Assembly: GCA_934255515.1 (NCBI GenBank)
Contig: CAKQON010000010.1
Span: forward strand, 1 to 44,475
Origin: an uncultured Sutterella sp.
GTDB taxonomy: Bacteria; Pseudomonadota; Gammaproteobacteria; Burkholderiales; Burkholderiaceae_F
Reading direction: 5' to 3'
DNA: 44,475 bases
Every line of letters begins with the position of its first letter. The stretch's first letter is position 1. The translations under genes and the position numbers were made by a program. Positions 18,387 to 27,575 of the stretch are shown here, piece after piece. The notes below the pieces were generated by a model. That model worked only from the letters and a program-made list of their open reading frames with translations. It was not told the DNA's origin and ran no database searches.

Positions 18387-20063
18387 ATGGAATCCGCGCT
18401 GACGTCGCCGTCCTCAATCGCGCACATTCTGCTCGTCTACGCCTTTGTCATTTCCCTCGGACTTGCGCTCGGCCGCATCCGGATATTCGGCGTGTCATTG
18501 GGCGTCACGTTCGTTCTCTTCGTCGGCCTTGCCGTCGGACATTTCGGCATCGCGGTCGAACCCCATGTGCTCGGATTCCTGCGCGACTTCGGCCTCATTC
18601 TCTTCATCTTCTTCATCGGCCTTCAGGTCGGTCCCTCGTTCTTCTCGAGCTTCCGCTCGGGCGGCATCGTGATGAACGGCCTCACCGTCGCCGCGATCTT
18701 TCTCTCGATCCTGGTGACGCTCCTCCTCTGGGCCTTTTTCGGGGGCTCGATCGACCTCCCTGCCTTCTTAGGCGTTCACTATGGCGCCGTCACTAATACG
18801 CCGGGTCTCGGCGCTACGCAGGAGGCGCTCGCCGTCATGGGGTACAAGGGCGAGGACATTACCGTCGCCTATGCCTGCGCTTATCCGCTGGGCGTCGTCG
18901 GCATCATCCTCTCGGCTATTCTCATCCGCGTGCTCTTTCGCATCAACCTTGCCGATGAGGACAAGGCCTGGGAGGCGGACGAAGCCGACAAGAGCGATGC
19001 GCCGATCTGCTTTCACGTTGAGGTGGTGAACGCCTTCCTCAACGGACAGACCCTCGAATCCATCCGCAAATTCATCGGCCGCCCCTTCGTCTGCTCGCGA
19101 AGGAAGATTGCCGATTCGGACGAAATCACGAGCCCGGGTCCTCTGACCCAGGTGAAGACGGGCGACGTCCTGCGCATTGTTTCCCAGAGTGAAAACAAGG
19201 ACGGCATCGTCGCCTTCTTCGGGAAGGAAGTGAACGACGTCGACCTCGCGATGCCGCATTCCCCGGTTCATGCGGAAACGGTCATTGTGACGGATCCGGC
19301 GGTTAACGGCCTTCGCGTGAAGGACCTTCACCTCTCCCACTACGACGGTCTCAACATCACCCGCATCTACCGCGCGGGGATGGAAGTCTTCCCCTACCGA
19401 AGCCTTCACCTGCAGCTGGGCGACCGCCTCAAGATCGTGGGTCCGGAGCGCGCCATCACGCGCTTCTCCTCCCGCGTCGGGAACCAGCAGGGGAAGCTCG
19501 ACCATCCGAACATCATCTCGATCTTCGTCGGCATCGCGCTCGGCATTCTCGCCGGCATCCTGCCGATTGCCATTCCTGGCGTTCCCGTTCCGGTGAAGCT
19601 TGGTCTCGCGGGCGGCCCCCTCGTCGTTGCAATTCTCCTCGGCCGCTACGGGCCGTCGCTCAAGCTCGCCACCTATACGACCAACTCCGCGAGCCTGATG
19701 CTGCGCGAGCTCGGGATCGCCTTCTTCCTCGCAAGCGTGGGTCTCGCTGCGGGCGGCGGCTTTGCGGACGCCTTCATTTCCGGCAACGGCTTCCTCTACA
19801 TGTTCTTCGGCGTCATCATCACGATGGTGCCGCTCCTCATCGTCGGCTGGGCCGCGCGGAAGATCTTCCGCATCAACTACCACTCGATCGTCGGCATGAT
19901 GGCGGGTGCGACGACGGATCCTCCGACTCTTGCCTACGCGGCGACGCTCTCGGAAAAGAACAGCTCTGCGGTTGCCTATTCCACGGTCTATCCGCTCGCC
20001 ATGTTCCTGCGCATCATCACGGGCCAGATCCTGCTTCTCATCTTCTGGTCAGCAGCTGCCTGA
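18387..20063 (+). CDS. AspT/YidE/YbjL-family transporter with two RCK_C (TrkA-C) domains
   Basis: A 558-residue inner-membrane protein with the family's symmetric layout: five or so membrane helices (about 10-185), two cytoplasmic TrkA-C/RCK_C domains (about 205-375), then a second membrane half (about 378-555). The repeated membrane motif is seen as GAVTNTPGLGATQEAL in the first half and AGATTDPPTLAYAATL in the second, as in aspartate:alanine exchanger AspT and E. coli YidE/YbjL. The substrate is unknown; dicarboxylate or amino-acid exchange is an inference from AspT. Single gene, ended by a strong palindromic terminator shared with the convergent esterase. Confidence 0.88.
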   Translation: MESALTSPSSIAHILLVYAFVISLGLALGRIRIFGVSLGVTFVLFVGLAVGHFGIAVEPHVLGFLRDFGLILFIFFIGLQVGPSFFSSFRSGGIVMNGLTVAAIFLSILVTLLLWAFFGGSIDLPAFLGVHYGAVTNTPGLGATQEALAVMGYKGEDITVAYACAYPLGVVGIILSAILIRVLFRINLADEDKAWEADEADKSDAPICFHVEVVNAFLNGQTLESIRKFIGRPFVCSRRKIADSDEITSPGPLTQVKTGDVLRIVSQSENKDGIVAFFGKEVNDVDLAMPHSPVHAETVIVTDPAVNGLRVKDLHLSHYDGLNITRIYRAGMEVFPYRSLHLQLGDRLKIVGPERAITRFSSRVGNQQGKLDHPNIISIFVGIALGILAGILPIAIPGVPVPVKLGLAGGPLVVAILLGRYGPSLKLATYTTNSASLMLRELGIAFFLASVGLAAGGGFADAFISGNGFLYMFFGVIITMVPLLIVGWAARKIFRINYHSIVGMMAGATTDPPTLAYAATLSEKNSSAVAYSTVYPLAMFLRIITGQILLLIFWSAAA

Positions 20064-20118
20064 CGACGACTCACGGCGATTAAAAGCAGCAAATCAGACT
20101 CGTCTTTCTTCCAAAACA

Positions 20119-20150
20119 CAGGGGCCGGCAATTTGCCGGCCCCTGCTCTT
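20119..20150. terminator. Bidirectional terminator between the AspT-like gene and the esterase
   Basis: 27-base near-perfect palindrome (arms 20119-20131 and 20133-20145, GC-rich) followed on the plus strand by CTCTTTTG. It lies between two convergent genes; on the minus strand the arm is followed by TGTTTTGG. Confidence 0.85.
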
Positions 20151-20183
20151 TTGATGTCAGACTCTCTTCAATCCTGAGAACAC

Positions 20184-21212
20184 TCAGAGATTCGCGCCTT
20201 CAGCGGCATTTCCCTTCATCGCTCCCAGAGTCTTCGCGAACCACGCGACGACGCGGTCGATCACGGGCTTCTGGTACCAGGGGAGATCGCCGTGACCGGC
20301 ATTCTCAACGAGGAGATAGTCGGCAGGCACGTTCTTCTCGCGGAGCGCCCGGTAGAGCTTCGCGCTCTGCATGGGAGAAACAAGCTTGTCCTCTGCGCCG
20401 TGGAGGATGAAGAAAGGCGGCTCAGAGCCGTCAATGTGGCCGAGCGGGCTCGCGGCCATGGCCTTCTTCGGATCCGCCATGATGGAAGCCCCGGCATAGT
20501 CGCGGAAGGCCGGGCCGTTGACGAGAAGCGCTTCCGTCACGGCGGGCGATTCGTGAACCTTCTGCGTCGCCGCGTCAAAGCCTTCGCCGATCGTCATGAG
20601 GTCCGAGATGCCGTAGATCGAAACGACGGCCTGCACGTCTGAAGAGACATCCGTCCAATCGCCCTTGTCGAAGGTCTTTTCGCCGTTGGTTGCGCCCGCC
20701 ATCTCCACAAGATAGCCGCCCGCGGAGTCGCCGAGGATGCCGATGCGGTTCGGATCCACGCCGTATTCATCGGCATGCGCGCGGATGTAGCGGACCGCCG
20801 CCTTTGCATCCTCGAGGAGCGCCGGGAATTTGGCCGGAACCGGACGGTATTCGGCTGCCGCAACGACGAAGCCCGCTTCCGCGAGCGCGCGTCGCATTTC
20901 GGAAAACTTCTCATGGTCGGCAGAAGTGAAGCCGCCGCCCGGAAAATAGATGACTGCGGGCTTCTTTTCCTTCGTGCGCGGAATTTCAAGCGTCATGCGA
21001 AGCTGCTTCACGGCGCGCGTGCTCTTAAGTTGGCTAAAGATCACGCCCGTAATCATGTCGATCTGGGGACGCACGGCATCAACGCGAATGACTTCCGCGC
21101 CTTCGGCCCAGCCGGGAAGCGACGCGTGCGAGGCCGATGCGCCTTCAGCAGCGGCGATCGATGAAGCAAAGAGAAGCGAAACGAAAAGCGCGAGTACGGG
21201 CTTTTGGAGCAT
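20184..21212 (-). CDS. Secreted alpha/beta hydrolase (esterase/lipase family)
   Basis: 342 residues. Residues 1-22 are a Sec signal peptide ending in SIAAAEG. The hydrolase domain has an oxyanion-hole segment YFPGGGF (89-95), nucleophile elbow GDSAGG with S163, acid D275 (HGAEDKL) and H307 (NAGHGD), the complete Ser-Asp-His triad of the esterase/lipase (BD-FAE or acetyl-esterase-like) group. It should act in the periplasm on short-chain or sugar-linked esters; the substrate is unknown. Single gene, convergent with the AspT-type transporter. Confidence 0.88.
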   Translation of the reverse strand: MLQKPVLALFVSLLFASSIAAAEGASASHASLPGWAEGAEVIRVDAVRPQIDMITGVIFSQLKSTRAVKQLRMTLEIPRTKEKKPAVIYFPGGGFTSADHEKFSEMRRALAEAGFVVAAAEYRPVPAKFPALLEDAKAAVRYIRAHADEYGVDPNRIGILGDSAGGYLVEMAGATNGEKTFDKGDWTDVSSDVQAVVSIYGISDLMTIGEGFDAATQKVHESPAVTEALLVNGPAFRDYAGASIMADPKKAMAASPLGHIDGSEPPFFILHGAEDKLVSPMQSAKLYRALREKNVPADYLLVENAGHGDLPWYQKPVIDRVVAWFAKTLGAMKGNAAEGANL

Positions 21213-21380
21213 GAGAGCAATTCCTTTTTGTCAGTGGGCGTCAGACGGACGATCCGGCTTCCGGCATGGGAATCCTGAAGCGCCCGCACGTTTTAGTAGG
21301 TATGGGTCGCCCCAAAGAATACCGGTTTGAAAGCGCCGCAAACATACAAGCACTTGGGTGGTGTCTCTATGCCGAAAATG

Positions 21381-21418
21381 AAAAAGCGAGGCCTGACCCG
21401 GCTTCCCGGGGCCTCGCT
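21381..21418 (-). terminator. Terminator of the free-standing DUF4261 gene
   Basis: On the minus strand, AGCGAGGCC (21418-21410) pairs with GGCCTCGCT (21393-21385), followed by a T run complementary to 21381-21384. It starts 30 bases after the DUF4261 stop codon. Confidence 0.8.
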
Positions 21419-21447
21419 CTTCACTCACGCTTCGCCGGCCGGGCGCA

Positions 21448-22260
21448 TCAGGGCATCGGCACGAGGTGCGTCGTTTCCGGAATCGGCAGCGCCGCAGACG
21501 CAGCAATAAGCGCCCTGTAGGTTCTGCCGCCGAGCTTCACTTCCTCGCCCTCGGCAAAGGTCTTCCCGCGCGTAATCTGCATCATGGCGGCATCCACCAT
21601 GAGCGCACGGATTTCGAGGGGCTTGAGAAGGCTCCCCTGAATCTCCACTTCGCGCACGCCGAAGCGGTCGAGCCCGACGGTGTAGCCTGAGAGCCCCTCG
21701 ACATCGTTCTGCTGCCAGAGACCGAAGTAGATGAGGTTGAAGATCGGAAAGGCCTTCTCGGAATCCTGCATCGCAAGCGCGGCCTTGCGGTAGACATCGG
21801 GCGCAAAGAGCCTCGAAGCCGCATTGACGGCGCGGGCATTGGGCTGCTCGCAGAGGGACGCAAGCACCTTCATCGCCGTGCGGGCATTTTCGATAAGAGA
21901 CGCGCTTTCCGCGATCACAGCCACCGCAAGGTACGCCTGGTGAGCATGGGCGACATCCGCGGCTTCGGGCCAGTCGTGGCAGTTCTTTGCCTGTTCGTCG
22001 GCCGCATGGTCGGGAACCGGCCGGGGCTCAAGGCCCACCACGACGAGCGACCCGTTGACGCGGAAGATCCACGGTTCGCGCGGCGTCTGCGGGGGTTCGC
22101 CCGCATTGATCTGCCAGTCAAGAAGAAGAGACTGCCTCAGATGCGAGGGCTCCCAGGCAGGTACCGAGAGCAGCACCAGTCCGGTCATCGGGTAGTCGGA
22201 AGCCCTCAGGGGCGTCTCAGTGTTGGAGCCGGCATGGGCCTCAAGCTGCGTGTCTGTCAT
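21448..22260 (-). CDS. Free-standing DUF4261-domain protein
   Basis: A 270-residue cytoplasmic-looking protein with no signal peptide. The whole length matches the DUF4261 pattern: an opening strand TGLVLLSV, a DWQI segment, WIFRVNGSLVVVGLEPRPVP (the conserved small-molecule-like pocket region), then HQAYLAVAVIAES, FNLIYFGLWQQND and GLSGYTVGLDRFGVREVEIQ. Function of the domain is unknown. It is transcribed divergently from a 1169-residue protein whose C-terminus carries a second DUF4261 domain, with 272 bases between the starts, so the two probably share control and may act together. Confidence 0.8.
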   Translation of the reverse strand: MTDTQLEAHAGSNTETPLRASDYPMTGLVLLSVPAWEPSHLRQSLLLDWQINAGEPPQTPREPWIFRVNGSLVVVGLEPRPVPDHAADEQAKNCHDWPEAADVAHAHQAYLAVAVIAESASLIENARTAMKVLASLCEQPNARAVNAASRLFAPDVYRKAALAMQDSEKAFPIFNLIYFGLWQQNDVEGLSGYTVGLDRFGVREVEIQGSLLKPLEIRALMVDAAMMQITRGKTFAEGEEVKLGGRTYRALIAASAALPIPETTHLVPMP

Positions 22261-22480
22261 TTCTCTTCAAAAAGCGGGAAAAAGAGAAAGATTAGCCCGA
22301 ATTGAGATGGTTCGCAAAGAAAATTGCTTTTCGAGATTTGTCCTTTCGCTCTTCAGGCCCTGCTGAAAGTGTAGGATTGAGAAAATTCCTTTGCCGCGGC
22401 TTTTTTGGGGATCCTTCCCTGCCGCATCCTGAGTCGCTGACATGCGGGGCCGTCTCTTAAAGAAAAGAGGCAGGCCGCCC

Positions 22481-22498
22481 CCGAATATTAATAATCGG
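22481..22498. promoter_or_regulatory. Palindromic candidate operator between the two DUF4261 genes
   Basis: CCGAATATTAATAATCGG matches its own reverse complement at 16 of 18 positions. Its AT-rich core TATTAAT also resembles a -10 element for the downstream gene. It lies about 35 bases upstream of the TTG start at 22533. A dimeric repressor site is the natural reading, but nothing identifies the protein that would bind. Confidence 0.35.
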
Positions 22499-22532
22499 CA
22501 TAGTTTGCCGGACTCAGGAGAAACTCATTTCC

Positions 22533-25500
22533 TTGAAAAGAACTCAGCAGCTGATGAACACAAAATCGGGGACCCAGAACGAAGAGGAAAAGGCCTTTCT
22601 CTCCGCAACGCCTGAAACCATCTATTTCGGCCGTCATGAAGTGAAGCTCTCCCGGGCGGCGCGCCTCATGCGCTCGCTTAATCTCCTTCCGATTCAGCAC
22701 CGGCAGGCCTGCGCGAGCGAACTCGGCATCACGCCCGCCATTGCGCTCGAGGGCGAGGATGAACTCGCCGGAGAAACCGCGCGCACGATGAATGCGGCGG
22801 CACTGCGGCCGCTCAAATTTCCCGAAAACTTCTCCCATGCGTTTGAAGCGTTCGGGCCTTCGGAACCGGATGATGCTTCCCCCGCGGACGGAGAAAAGCC
22901 ACAGAAACTCAAGAAGCCCTTCAAGCCCCTGACCGGCACGACCTTTGCGGTCTCGGGGAATATTTCCCTCGAAGGGGCGCGGTCCTTCACCTGCGGCGAC
23001 CTTCGGGACGAAAAGCTCCTCCATACGGCTCGCCCCGTCCTCTCGCTCGAAGAGGCCGGGGCATCGCTTGCCATGGTCGCCAACTGCGGCGAAATGCTCG
23101 GCCTTCTCTCGCCCGAATATCTGGGGTTCACGGTCCGTTCCGGATCTCCCGTCAATCCCTGCTACCCGGAAACATCGCCGCACGTCATGTCGCCCTTTGA
23201 CGCTTCCGCCTCTCTTGTCGCCGTCGGTGCCGTGAGCGCGGCGCTCGTTCTTGGGCGCGGCTCGGACATGGCCTCTGCCGCCATCCGCTCCGGAATGACG
23301 AGCTACCGCCCGAGCCTCGGGGTCTTTACGTCCACGGAAGGGTTCGTGCATTCCTGGCGCTATGCCGGCTGGGGAGCGATCGGGAGGGACGCCGTATCGG
23401 CGGCAGGCCTCATCAATGTTGCCGCGCTTAATGAAGGCGTCTCTGATCAGCCGGGGTGCGGCCCCTGGGAATTCCCGGGCTACCGTCCGATGCTGATGGG
23501 TACCGAAGGCGTTCAGGCCTGGCGTCATGAATTCATTACGCCCGTATCCCCAAAGCACGTCGCCTTTGCGGTCGGCGAATCCTGGAAGACGCCCGAGCGC
23601 GAAAAGGAAATCGAACGCCTCGCAAAGGCCTTTGCCGATGCGGGGGTCAGGGTCGACTTCATCGACGAGCTCCCAAAGGAAGCTTCTGAAATCGAGTGGC
23701 TCTCCTGGGCCGAATTCGGTCCCGTTCTTGAAACCTACTTTGAAGAGGCGTTCCCGCTCACCCCCGTCATCCGCACGGACCGCTTCCTCATGCTCCTCAC
23801 CCTGAGCGAGCGCGTGAAGACGGCGGGCTTTGCCGCCAAGAACCCGCTTCAGAGCAAGCGCTTCGTCGAACTTGTTCGCCGCGAGCCCGAGCTCCTCTCC
23901 CCCTGGGCCGGCCCCATCATCCGGAATCGCGTGATGCCGCTCAAAACCCGCTTTGAAGCGCTCTTTCGCGGCAAGGACCGCCCCGATGCCGTCATCTGGT
24001 TCGGAGGCTCCCCCGCCGTCGACGCCGCAGAAGGCGCGATCTTCGGCCTTCCGATTCTTGACGACAAGGAGAAGAAGGAGTTCGCGGGCGCTTATGTCTT
24101 CGGCGCTCCCCGCGAAGACTGCAAGACGCTCGGCGCTGCCGTCATGCTCGAAAACCTGAGAAGCCCGGAACTTGAAGAGGAGATCCGGCGCATCGGGCTG
24201 AACCGCCCCGACGTCGTCCTCGAAAGGGGTTCAGCTGAGGAATCTGCCGATTCTGAAGCGAATGAGAGCGAGGTTGCGGAACCTTCGGATGCAGAGCTCA
24301 TGAAGAGCCTTTCGGAAATTGCTTCCGACTCAGCCGTCATTCTGCCGGCGGGCACGATCCCCGAAGTGGAGGCGGAAGCGGAAAATGCTCCCGCGGACGC
24401 GGATGCTCACGAGGATGAGGAAGGGAATCCGATGGATTCCGACGAATTCTCGCGGCAGCTCAAAAAACTCGTCGGTGAATTCCACCAGGCGCTCAGCGAA
24501 GCCGCCGAGGACGACAAGGACCTCGCGGATACCGCAGCAGCCTCCTCCATTCTCGTCAAGTCCCTCATGAACGGCGAGGAGATTGAGGTATCGGATAAGG
24601 ACGAGGAAGCGAAGCCCGAACCCGCGCCACAGCCCGAGATTCCGCCGGAGGATGCCGCATGGCTCGCGAAGTTCATGCCGGACTCCAGAAAGCGCTGCCC
24701 TGAAATTGCAGAGGAAAAGTTCCTCCGCGAGATCTTTACGGACCCGATGCCCGAAGAACCCACCGTCGAGGACTCGGACTACATCCTCCAGTTCGCGAAA
24801 TACTGGCTTATGCGCCATGAGCGCCATAAGGCGCAGAAGGTCCTCGAGCGCATCCCGGAAGCCAACCGCACCTTCGCCGTTGACGAAAACCTCGTGATGG
24901 CGCTCTTCCTCGGCCCTGACCTTGAACGCTCGACGAAAGCGGCCGAAGCGCTTCAACCCACGACCGATTCGGAGCGCGCGAGAAAGGAATGGATTCTCGG
25001 CCTCAATGCCCAGCGCATGGACGACAAGGATGCAGCCATCGCGCACTTCCGCGCGTCGCACAACTATGCGCCTGCGAATTCGCCTGCGAACTTCCCGCTG
25101 GCGCTCCTCATTCTTCAGCGCGAGGGCGTCGATTCCGAGGAATACAAGGCGCTCAAGGAAGCCGTGAAGAAGGATCAGCCCTCGGCCTACAAGCTCCTTC
25201 TTTCAGACGAAGAGCGCCTTGAGAAAGAGCAGAACTTCGAGCGGGAGCTTCTCCCCGAACTCCCCGCCGGCATCTTTACGGCCACGCTTCTGATGCCCCG
25301 CGAGAGACTCCGGCTCAACAAAGACCGGTTCCTCAAGGACCTCTGGACCAACTGGAACCTTGCCATTGTCGACAGGACCCCCGATGATCCGGACACGTTC
25401 ACCTTCCGGATCGGCTACCTCTCGGGATCCCTCAAATGCGAATCCGGGAAGGTTCCCGACACGTCGCTCGAACAGGCGGCGAGAAAGAACATCTATACGC

Positions 25501-26042
25501 GGGACGCCGAAGCGCTTCTTCTGAACCACGCAGGACGCATCAATCTGCGCCTTGAAGCCGGCACAACGCCCTTGAAGGACGCGGCCTCGCTCTTCGCGCA
25601 ATTGCTTGCTTCCGCCTGCCGTTCGGCCGAGCCGCTCGGGGTTTACCTCGCCGGGGTGCTCCAGCCCGCCAATTACTGCATCGACGCCGCAAGGCCCGTC
25701 TCTGCCGGCGCATTCCCGACGCTCTCGGTCGTGAGCATCTTTACACTCGAGGATTTCGGCATGCCCTACATCTCGACCTACGGTCTCACGACGATCGGCC
25801 ACCCGGAAATCGAGGTGGATCTCGACGGACTTCCCTTTGAGTCGGCAAGCATGCTCGTTTATTCCCTCCTCGAGCGGATCGTGAACGATCAGTTTGAAGA
25901 GGAAGCCCAGACGATCCGCTTCGGGCTTGATCCCGAGAACCTCACGGAACTCGATATCCACCGCGCGCCCGGCAGGAATGTCGCAACCGAGGTGCTTCTC
26001 TTCACGAGGAAGGGCGATGAGGAGGAGATGCCTCAGGCGTGA
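22533..26042 (+). CDS. Large protein: amidase-fold pseudoenzyme, acidic linker, helical repeats and C-terminal DUF4261 domain
   Basis: 1169 residues. About 130-575 follow the amidase-signature fold from end to end: PLTGTTFAVSGNISLEG (family GPLxGxPxAVKDxxDVxG), SPFDASASLVAVGA (family SPGGSSGGSAAAVA), LGRGSDMASAAIR, the STEGFVHSW strand, and the closing GLPILDDKEKKEFAGAYVFG. The catalytic Lys is S141 and the Gly/Ser-rich loop is broken, so it should not be an active amidase. About 575-700 is an acidic Glu/Asp linker. About 725-940 is helical with TPR-like repeats (YWLMRHERHKAQKVLERIPE). About 950-1150 is a DUF4261 domain matching the divergent neighbour. Start is uncertain: TTG 22533 (AGGAG twelve bases upstream) or ATG 22554. 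No signal peptide or membrane segment. Confidence 0.72.
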   Translation: MKRTQQLMNTKSGTQNEEEKAFLSATPETIYFGRHEVKLSRAARLMRSLNLLPIQHRQACASELGITPAIALEGEDELAGETARTMNAAALRPLKFPENFSHAFEAFGPSEPDDASPADGEKPQKLKKPFKPLTGTTFAVSGNISLEGARSFTCGDLRDEKLLHTARPVLSLEEAGASLAMVANCGEMLGLLSPEYLGFTVRSGSPVNPCYPETSPHVMSPFDASASLVAVGAVSAALVLGRGSDMASAAIRSGMTSYRPSLGVFTSTEGFVHSWRYAGWGAIGRDAVSAAGLINVAALNEGVSDQPGCGPWEFPGYRPMLMGTEGVQAWRHEFITPVSPKHVAFAVGESWKTPEREKEIERLAKAFADAGVRVDFIDELPKEASEIEWLSWAEFGPVLETYFEEAFPLTPVIRTDRFLMLLTLSERVKTAGFAAKNPLQSKRFVELVRREPELLSPWAGPIIRNRVMPLKTRFEALFRGKDRPDAVIWFGGSPAVDAAEGAIFGLPILDDKEKKEFAGAYVFGAPREDCKTLGAAVMLENLRSPELEEEIRRIGLNRPDVVLERGSAEESADSEANESEVAEPSDAELMKSLSEIASDSAVILPAGTIPEVEAEAENAPADADAHEDEEGNPMDSDEFSRQLKKLVGEFHQALSEAAEDDKDLADTAAASSILVKSLMNGEEIEVSDKDEEAKPEPAPQPEIPPEDAAWLAKFMPDSRKRCPEIAEEKFLREIFTDPMPEEPTVEDSDYILQFAKYWLMRHERHKAQKVLERIPEANRTFAVDENLVMALFLGPDLERSTKAAEALQPTTDSERARKEWILGLNAQRMDDKDAAIAHFRASHNYAPANSPANFPLALLILQREGVDSEEYKALKEAVKKDQPSAYKLLLSDEERLEKEQNFERELLPELPAGIFTATLLMPRERLRLNKDRFLKDLWTNWNLAIVDRTPDDPDTFTFRIGYLSGSLKCESGKVPDTSLEQAARKNIYTRDAEALLLNHAGRINLRLEAGTTPLKDAASLFAQLLASACRSAEPLGVYLAGVLQPANYCIDAARPVSAGAFPTLSVVSIFTLEDFGMPYISTYGLTTIGHPEIEVDLDGLPFESASMLVYSLLERIVNDQFEEEAQTIRFGLDPENLTELDIHRAPGRNVATEVLLFTRKGDEEEMPQA

Positions 26043-26157
26043 TTTTTGTCTGCCGCTTTAAGCCCTGTTGCTTATTGAATACAAAAACTATTTCAGGTAA
26101 TTAATTGTTTTTCTTGGATGTTTTAACGGAAATCTGTAAACGTCGTTGAGCAGGATT

Positions 26158-26218
26158 GAATAATCCGCCAGAATGCGGAGGTTATTCGGGATCAAACGGG
26201 ATTTCCCGGTTTCGTTCC
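26158..26218 (+). promoter_or_regulatory. Structured leader of the first porin gene
   Basis: Hairpin with GAATAA-TCCGC (26158-26168) pairing GCGGA-GG-TTATTC (26175-26187), followed by a second imperfect hairpin with AAAC-GGGA pairing TCCC-G-GTTT near 26195-26213. The leader ends in a start at 26254. The second porin leader also has two hairpins, the second with a GGGAATTTTCCC core. A role in mRNA stability or small-RNA control of porins is inference. Confidence 0.35.
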
Positions 26219-26253
26219 GAATGACCTCTACTTCTACTGGGGATTTTCAAATC

Positions 26254-27420
26254 ATGAAAAAGACTCTTGCTGCTCTCGCAGTTCTCGGCGCTTTTGCCGG
26301 CTCCGCTGCTGCCGCTGACGTGACGCTCTACGGCGTTGTCGACTATGGCTTCCTCTACAACTACACCGATAAGCAGGCCGCTGACGGTACATCTGCCGAT
26401 GACAACACTCTCAGGCTTCAGAGCGGCGTTGATGCCGGCTCTCGTTGGGGCATCAAGGGCGTTGAAGACCTGGGCAACGGCCTGAAGGTCGGCTTCCAGC
26501 TCGAAAGCGGCTTCAATGCCGATGACGGCACACTCTCGAAGTACAACGAGAAGCAGAACCGCATCTTCGGTCGTCAGGCCACCCTCTCGGTCTACTCCGA
26601 CTTCGGCACGCTGACCTTCGGCCGCATGGGTGCCCTTTCGTCTGCTGCCGGCACCTACGACGTCGTCTATTCGATCGGTGATGCATTCGACGGCGGCGAC
26701 AATGACGTCTTCGGCCTCTACGGCGCTTCCCGCTACGACAATACGGTTGCCTATCAGTCCCCGAAGTTCGCCGGCCTCCAGGTCACTGCGATGTATTCCT
26801 TCAAGCAGGACAGCAATGTTGCGAAAGAAAAGTTTAGCGGCGATGAAGGCGACTTCTCGAGCTCCAAGCGCTACGCCGGCGTTGCCCTGACGGGTGAATA
26901 CGGTCCGGCTCAGTTTGTCGCTGCCTATGAACTTACGAAGTACGGCTCCAACGGCACCAAGCGCGAACTTGACAAGGACGCCAACGTCTTCTTCCTCGGC
27001 GGCAACTACGACTTCGGTGTTGCCAAGGTCTTTGCCATGGGCCAGTACTTTAACGGCCTCACCACGGCTCCGACCCTCGATGACACGCTCGTCAGTGCCA
27101 CCGGCGCCACCGTCGCCACCGACGGCGTGAAGGGCTTCGGCTTCAATGTCGGCACTCAGGTTCCGGCTGCAGGCGGCCTCATCACGGTCGGCGGCTACTA
27201 TTCGAACTTCGAACAGGACGGCGTTGTAGCCGGCAAGGAAAAGCATGAAGGCGACTACTACGGTCTTGCCGCCCGCTATGAGTACGACCTCAGCAAGCGC
27301 ACTATGCTCTACGCAGGTGCCGGCTACGGCGTTGAATCCCGCGACAAGGTCGGCACCGAAAAGGACGACACTGAGAACCAGCTCGTCCAGGCCTATGTTG
27401 GTCTGACCCACCGCTTCTAA
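26254..27420 (+). CDS. Gram-negative porin, first of two tandem copies
   Basis: A 388-residue outer-membrane trimeric beta-barrel of the betaproteobacterial (Neisseria/Bordetella OmpC-like) porin family. Residues 1-20 are a signal peptide ending in GSAAAA, then the family opening DVTLYGVVDYGF. Characteristic stretches are SRWGIKGVEDLGNGLKVGFQLESGF, NRIFGRQATLSV, LTFGRMG, YDNTVAYQSPKFAGL, the LSKRTMLYAGAGYG strand and the C-terminal GLTHRF with terminal Phe for BAM recognition. An in-frame ATG at 26173 is earlier, but 26254 starts the signal peptide exactly. Codons are strongly biased, as expected for an abundant protein. A perfect terminator follows. Confidence 0.95.
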   Translation: MKKTLAALAVLGAFAGSAAAADVTLYGVVDYGFLYNYTDKQAADGTSADDNTLRLQSGVDAGSRWGIKGVEDLGNGLKVGFQLESGFNADDGTLSKYNEKQNRIFGRQATLSVYSDFGTLTFGRMGALSSAAGTYDVVYSIGDAFDGGDNDVFGLYGASRYDNTVAYQSPKFAGLQVTAMYSFKQDSNVAKEKFSGDEGDFSSSKRYAGVALTGEYGPAQFVAAYELTKYGSNGTKRELDKDANVFFLGGNYDFGVAKVFAMGQYFNGLTTAPTLDDTLVSATGATVATDGVKGFGFNVGTQVPAAGGLITVGGYYSNFEQDGVVAGKEKHEGDYYGLAARYEYDLSKRTMLYAGAGYGVESRDKVGTEKDDTENQLVQAYVGLTHRF

Positions 27421-27533
27421 TCAGAGCTTGATGAGGCACTTGCACTGCCGCGTTTAAGTTGAACTCTCGACAGTGAGAAAGGTGAGGTTTCAGAAATCCC
27501 AGCCTATCTTCTCTGCCGCAGAGCGTTGAAGCT

Positions 27534-27575
27534 AAGCCGAAGTTCTTGACTAAAGAACTTCGGCTTTTTCGCTTT
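27534..27575 (+). terminator. Rho-independent terminator of the first porin gene
   Basis: Perfect 14-bp stem AAGCCGAAGTTCTT (27534-27547) with AAGAACTTCGGCTT (27553-27566), loop GACTA, followed by TTTCGCTTTTT. Confidence 0.93.

Noticed and set aside
22488..23558. 356-codon minus-strand frame at the start of the large DUF4261 fusion gene
   Set aside because: The plus-strand frame shows a continuous amidase-like fold; the minus frame has no recognisable feature.
26182..27411. 409-codon minus-strand frame opposite the first porin (and a similar one opposite the second)
   Set aside because: Both porins are certain from signal peptide to terminal Phe; the antisense frames result from biased codons.
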